Shown: one piece after another, positions 8,042 through 10,000 of the stretch | How the letters are laid out: the number at the start of each line of letters is the position of its first letter | How positions within the stretch are numbered: the first letter of the stretch is position 1 | Assembly: GCA_009663005.1 (NCBI GenBank) | Contig: CM018895.1 | Span: 12,210,007 to 12,220,006, forward strand | Direction: 5' to 3' | Source: Actinidia chinensis | Lineage: Eukaryota > Streptophyta > Magnoliopsida > Ericales > Actinidiaceae | DNA length: 10,000 bases | Notes under the pieces: generated by a model | What the model was told of the DNA's origin: nothing | What the model saw: the letters and a program-made list of their open reading frames with translations, nothing else | Database searches by the model: none | Translations under genes and position numbers: made by a program

Positions 8042-8564
8042 GGATGCTACTTTGTGCCTATCGCGCATTAAATTGTACATATCTTACCCGATAATCCCGA
8101 ATTAACCCTTATTGATTGCGCTAGAGCACTTGCTCGCACACCAAAAGTTTTGCCTAATGAACTCAAGTCAAATCATGCTGCCTAAATCTTAATCGGCCTA
8201 AGGGGTAAGAGGTCTAGATCGCCAGTTCGTTACAAAACGGCTTAAGGAATTCTTGATCACGATTACAAGACGTCGCCATTAATGAGAACGCCCCTTCATT
8301 AGACCGGAAACCTGGATCTCCAACGACGATTTCCGCATATATACTCGTCGCCCAAAGCCTATCCTCGCTTAAGGTGTGGAAAGGTTTGGACCGCCCGTTT
8401 TTAAATACCCTGAATACTGGCATAAAATGAACGCATCCATGCCGAAGTAATCAAGTCAAAAAGAAAAACGACAGGGTTTGGAAATCGAATCAGCTTTTAT
8501 TTTTCCCTCGATAGATCACGGATACAATAAATACAAAAAAAAATAAATACAAAAGGGGGAATCC
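8042..8564. other. unassigned non-coding stretch downstream of the second antisense frame
   Basis: No protein family is recognisable on either strand. Several TCGCC motifs (about 8219-8365) recall the spacer after pol, and this stretch likewise lies just beyond the stop of an antisense frame, so it may be the equivalent 3' spacer. Two TAAATAC-type A-rich patches at 8527-8552 would lie in the 3' untranslated part of the antisense frame. A - strand open run at 8214-8423 shows no family pattern. Confidence 0.45.
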
Positions 8565-9623
8565 TTAGACAACAGCTCGCCAACCCCCTCTAACCCTATC
8601 TAAAACCCCGGCTGCCCCTTCTTCGGCCGCGTCTTTTCTTCTCTCTCCTCTTTTCTTTCTCGGCTAGCCTCCTCTTTGCGAGGAATTCATGGTCCATCTC
8701 GACGTCCTCCCAGATCGACGCCGAGGTCAGGATACTGGTGCGGGTTGCCTCTTGCAAAAGTCAAGCCATGCCGAAATAAGAGGATGGCCGATCCCCTCAC
8801 AGCTTTCTAAAAAGTCATATCCGACTCTTTGAACGCTCGCGTGATCCTACCTTGCGTGAGAAGAGTGGCTTTTTTTTCCAGCTCAGATATCACTCGCCTC
8901 CTAGCCTCGCGATTGACCTGTCTCTGGGCATCGGCAGCCTCGGCGAGCTTCTTCCCCTTCGCCTTCTCTCCTCGGCAAGGGCAAAACCCTCTAATTCAAT
9001 GGCCCAATTTTGAACTCGAACCATCTCCATTTCGGCAGATTCAGCGACAAAGCCTTTTGATTGAGAGCTCACTCTGCGAAATCCCTGCTGGCGAAACAGC
9101 GATAGAAGACTCTAGATAACCCCTGCTACAAAAAACAGAATTCGAAATTCCCGCACGAATATGGACTTGACAAACACCTTTAGGGAAAAAACAACTACTT
9201 GGCGCTAAGCACTGGAGAAACTTGGTCACCACCTGATTCGAAGGTGATCCTATCCCCCTTCTGCTTGTCCTCCGGGAGTAATCCCCCGGCCAAGAATTTT
9301 TTCTGCTGTCAGCCGCAGTGGCCATCCACTGAAGCCTGTGGCCCAAGGCTTCCAAGAGTTTCCGTTTGAACCGAACTATACCCTCTCCTGAAGCAATGGG
9401 CGGCCTCGCGGAGTTTTCAACGCTCCAGTATCGATTTAGCCTCTTTGCTCCGGCAATTTGGGCCGAACCCTGCTTTCCCTTGGGAAACCCATCATCCAAA
9501 GCCCCTTTAACTTACCCGGATGTGGTCCGGACCCTTCCGAGATAACCACTCCCTTTCAAGCAAGGTGGCGGCCTTTTAAGCCACAACCTTGTCGAGATCA
9601 CTAACTCGAGTTTTCTTAGACAT
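8565..9623 (-). pseudogene. second, shorter antisense frame with coiled-coil C-terminal region
   Basis: Function unknown; related to the C-terminal part of the antisense frame at 5267-7624. The proposed start is the ATG at 9621-9623 (MSKKTRVSDLDKVV), chosen because it follows a TATA box by about 105 bases and opens a lysine-rich N terminus like those of this family. The stop TAA is at 8565-8567, giving about 353 codons. The middle (about 9499-9041) has an open run of 152 codons without a recognised domain. A helical, charged stretch (EARRRVISELEKKATLL, about 8910-8860) is probably coiled coil. It is followed by a stretch holding FCKRQ at 8745-8759, then EDVEMDHEFLAKRRLAEK (about 8710-8655) and a K/E/R-rich tail. 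The same FCKRQ plus MD..F pattern occurs in the first antisense frame. No Transposase_28 core is visible. Indels break the frame at several points, including near 8800 and 8725. Confidence 0.6.
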
Positions 9624-10000
9624 GCCATCACTGGATTAACCAGGCGTCCTAAAAGAAGGTGAACGTCGGAGCAAGTTCAGTAGTTACAATATGAGGTCAA
9701 AAAGTGCCGAAGGATAGGGGAAGCCCCTATATATAAAGATAATCAACGGTTGAGATCTACTCAGAATAACGTTTTGAAATGTGGGAACGTTTTTCAGAGC
9801 CCCGAGAACATCAATTACTGCTCCTGCAAAAAAAAAATAAATTTTTATTGGCCTCCAACGAAGTTCCGCATTTAAGGCCTTCTTTGCCCACGTGGGGCTC
9901 CATCGAGTGGTTGCACCACCATCATTAAGGTACGTCGCAGAAGAAATTACGTTACTTTTACTCGCAGTCCCCAAATGTCCATCATCGACACTTCGAGTAG
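9624..10000 (-). promoter_or_regulatory. promoter-like region of the second antisense frame (TATA box and G-box)
   Basis: Read on the - strand, TTTATATATA (9728-9737) forms a TATA box about 105 bases before the proposed ATG at 9621-9623. About 150 bases further upstream the palindrome CACGTG (9889-9894) is a G-box, a common plant promoter element. The arrangement also resembles the U3-R part of a plant gypsy LTR in reverse orientation, but I cannot show LTR ends. A - strand open run at 9684-9974 crosses the TATA box and is not taken as a gene. The TATA box reads almost as well on the + strand. Confidence 0.5.
9715..9729. repeat. short perfect inverted repeat next to TATA box
   Basis: TAGGGG (9715-9720) and CCCCTA (9724-9729) are exact reverse complements separated by AAG. 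In the - orientation the hairpin lies directly downstream of the TATA box. It could be structural or a simple coincidence of the G/C-rich start region. Confidence 0.5.

Noticed and set aside
8550..8562. ACAAAAGGGGGAA as a polypurine tract
   Set aside because: Not followed by TG and LTR-like sequence, but directly by the stop of the second antisense frame.
9684..9974. Open - strand run of about 96 codons
   Set aside because: It spans the TATA box and G-box, has no family pattern and is best explained as promoter DNA open by chance.
1..10000. tRNA, rRNA, CRISPR array or bacterial operon signals
   Set aside because: No cloverleaf-forming segment, spaced repeat array or ribosome-binding-site pattern was recognised; all supportable content is plant retroelement.

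Overview
This window is plant repeat DNA, with no host gene that I can recognise. It is dominated by a badly frame-broken LTR retrotransposon of the Ty3/gypsy (Metaviridae) class. The protein blocks (gag, protease, reverse transcriptase, two successive RNase H domains, integrase) fit the plant Tat lineage. A large intergenic plant (angiosperm) repeat region is the most economical source; I cannot name the species.

Layout on the + strand: gag fragment, left end outside the window (1-690); aspartic protease (849-1300); reverse transcriptase (1490-2470); gypsy-type RNase H (2540-2880); a second, archaeal-like RNase H (2900-3400); integrase with HHCC finger, catalytic core and C-terminal tail (3403-4775, with a clean stop). 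A non-coding, CGCC-rich spacer follows (4776-5266). The strand logic then reverses. A long antisense frame (7624 down to 5267) carries the plant 'putative gypsy-type transposon' domain and a coiled-coil C-terminal part, converging on pol. Upstream of it (7625-8000) lies a strongly purine/pyrimidine-biased leader. A second, shorter antisense frame (9623 down to 8565) shares the C-terminal signature of the first. It has its own promoter-like region with a TATA box and a G-box (9624-10000).

How the parts would work together: gag-pol encodes particle formation, reverse transcription and integration. The antisense frames resemble the accessory 'extra ORFs' known from the 3' part of Tat-lineage elements, whose role is unknown. 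No LTR pair, primer-binding site or target-site duplication can be demonstrated inside the window, so the element boundaries are unknown.

The most important caution is that every coding block is interrupted every few tens of bases by one- or two-base insertions or deletions, while the residues between the breaks remain close to the family pattern. Ordinary ageing of a retrotransposon normally gives many more substitutions than indels. Uncorrected long-read sequence is therefore a serious alternative to genuine decay. No feature here should be treated as an intact, expressed gene.
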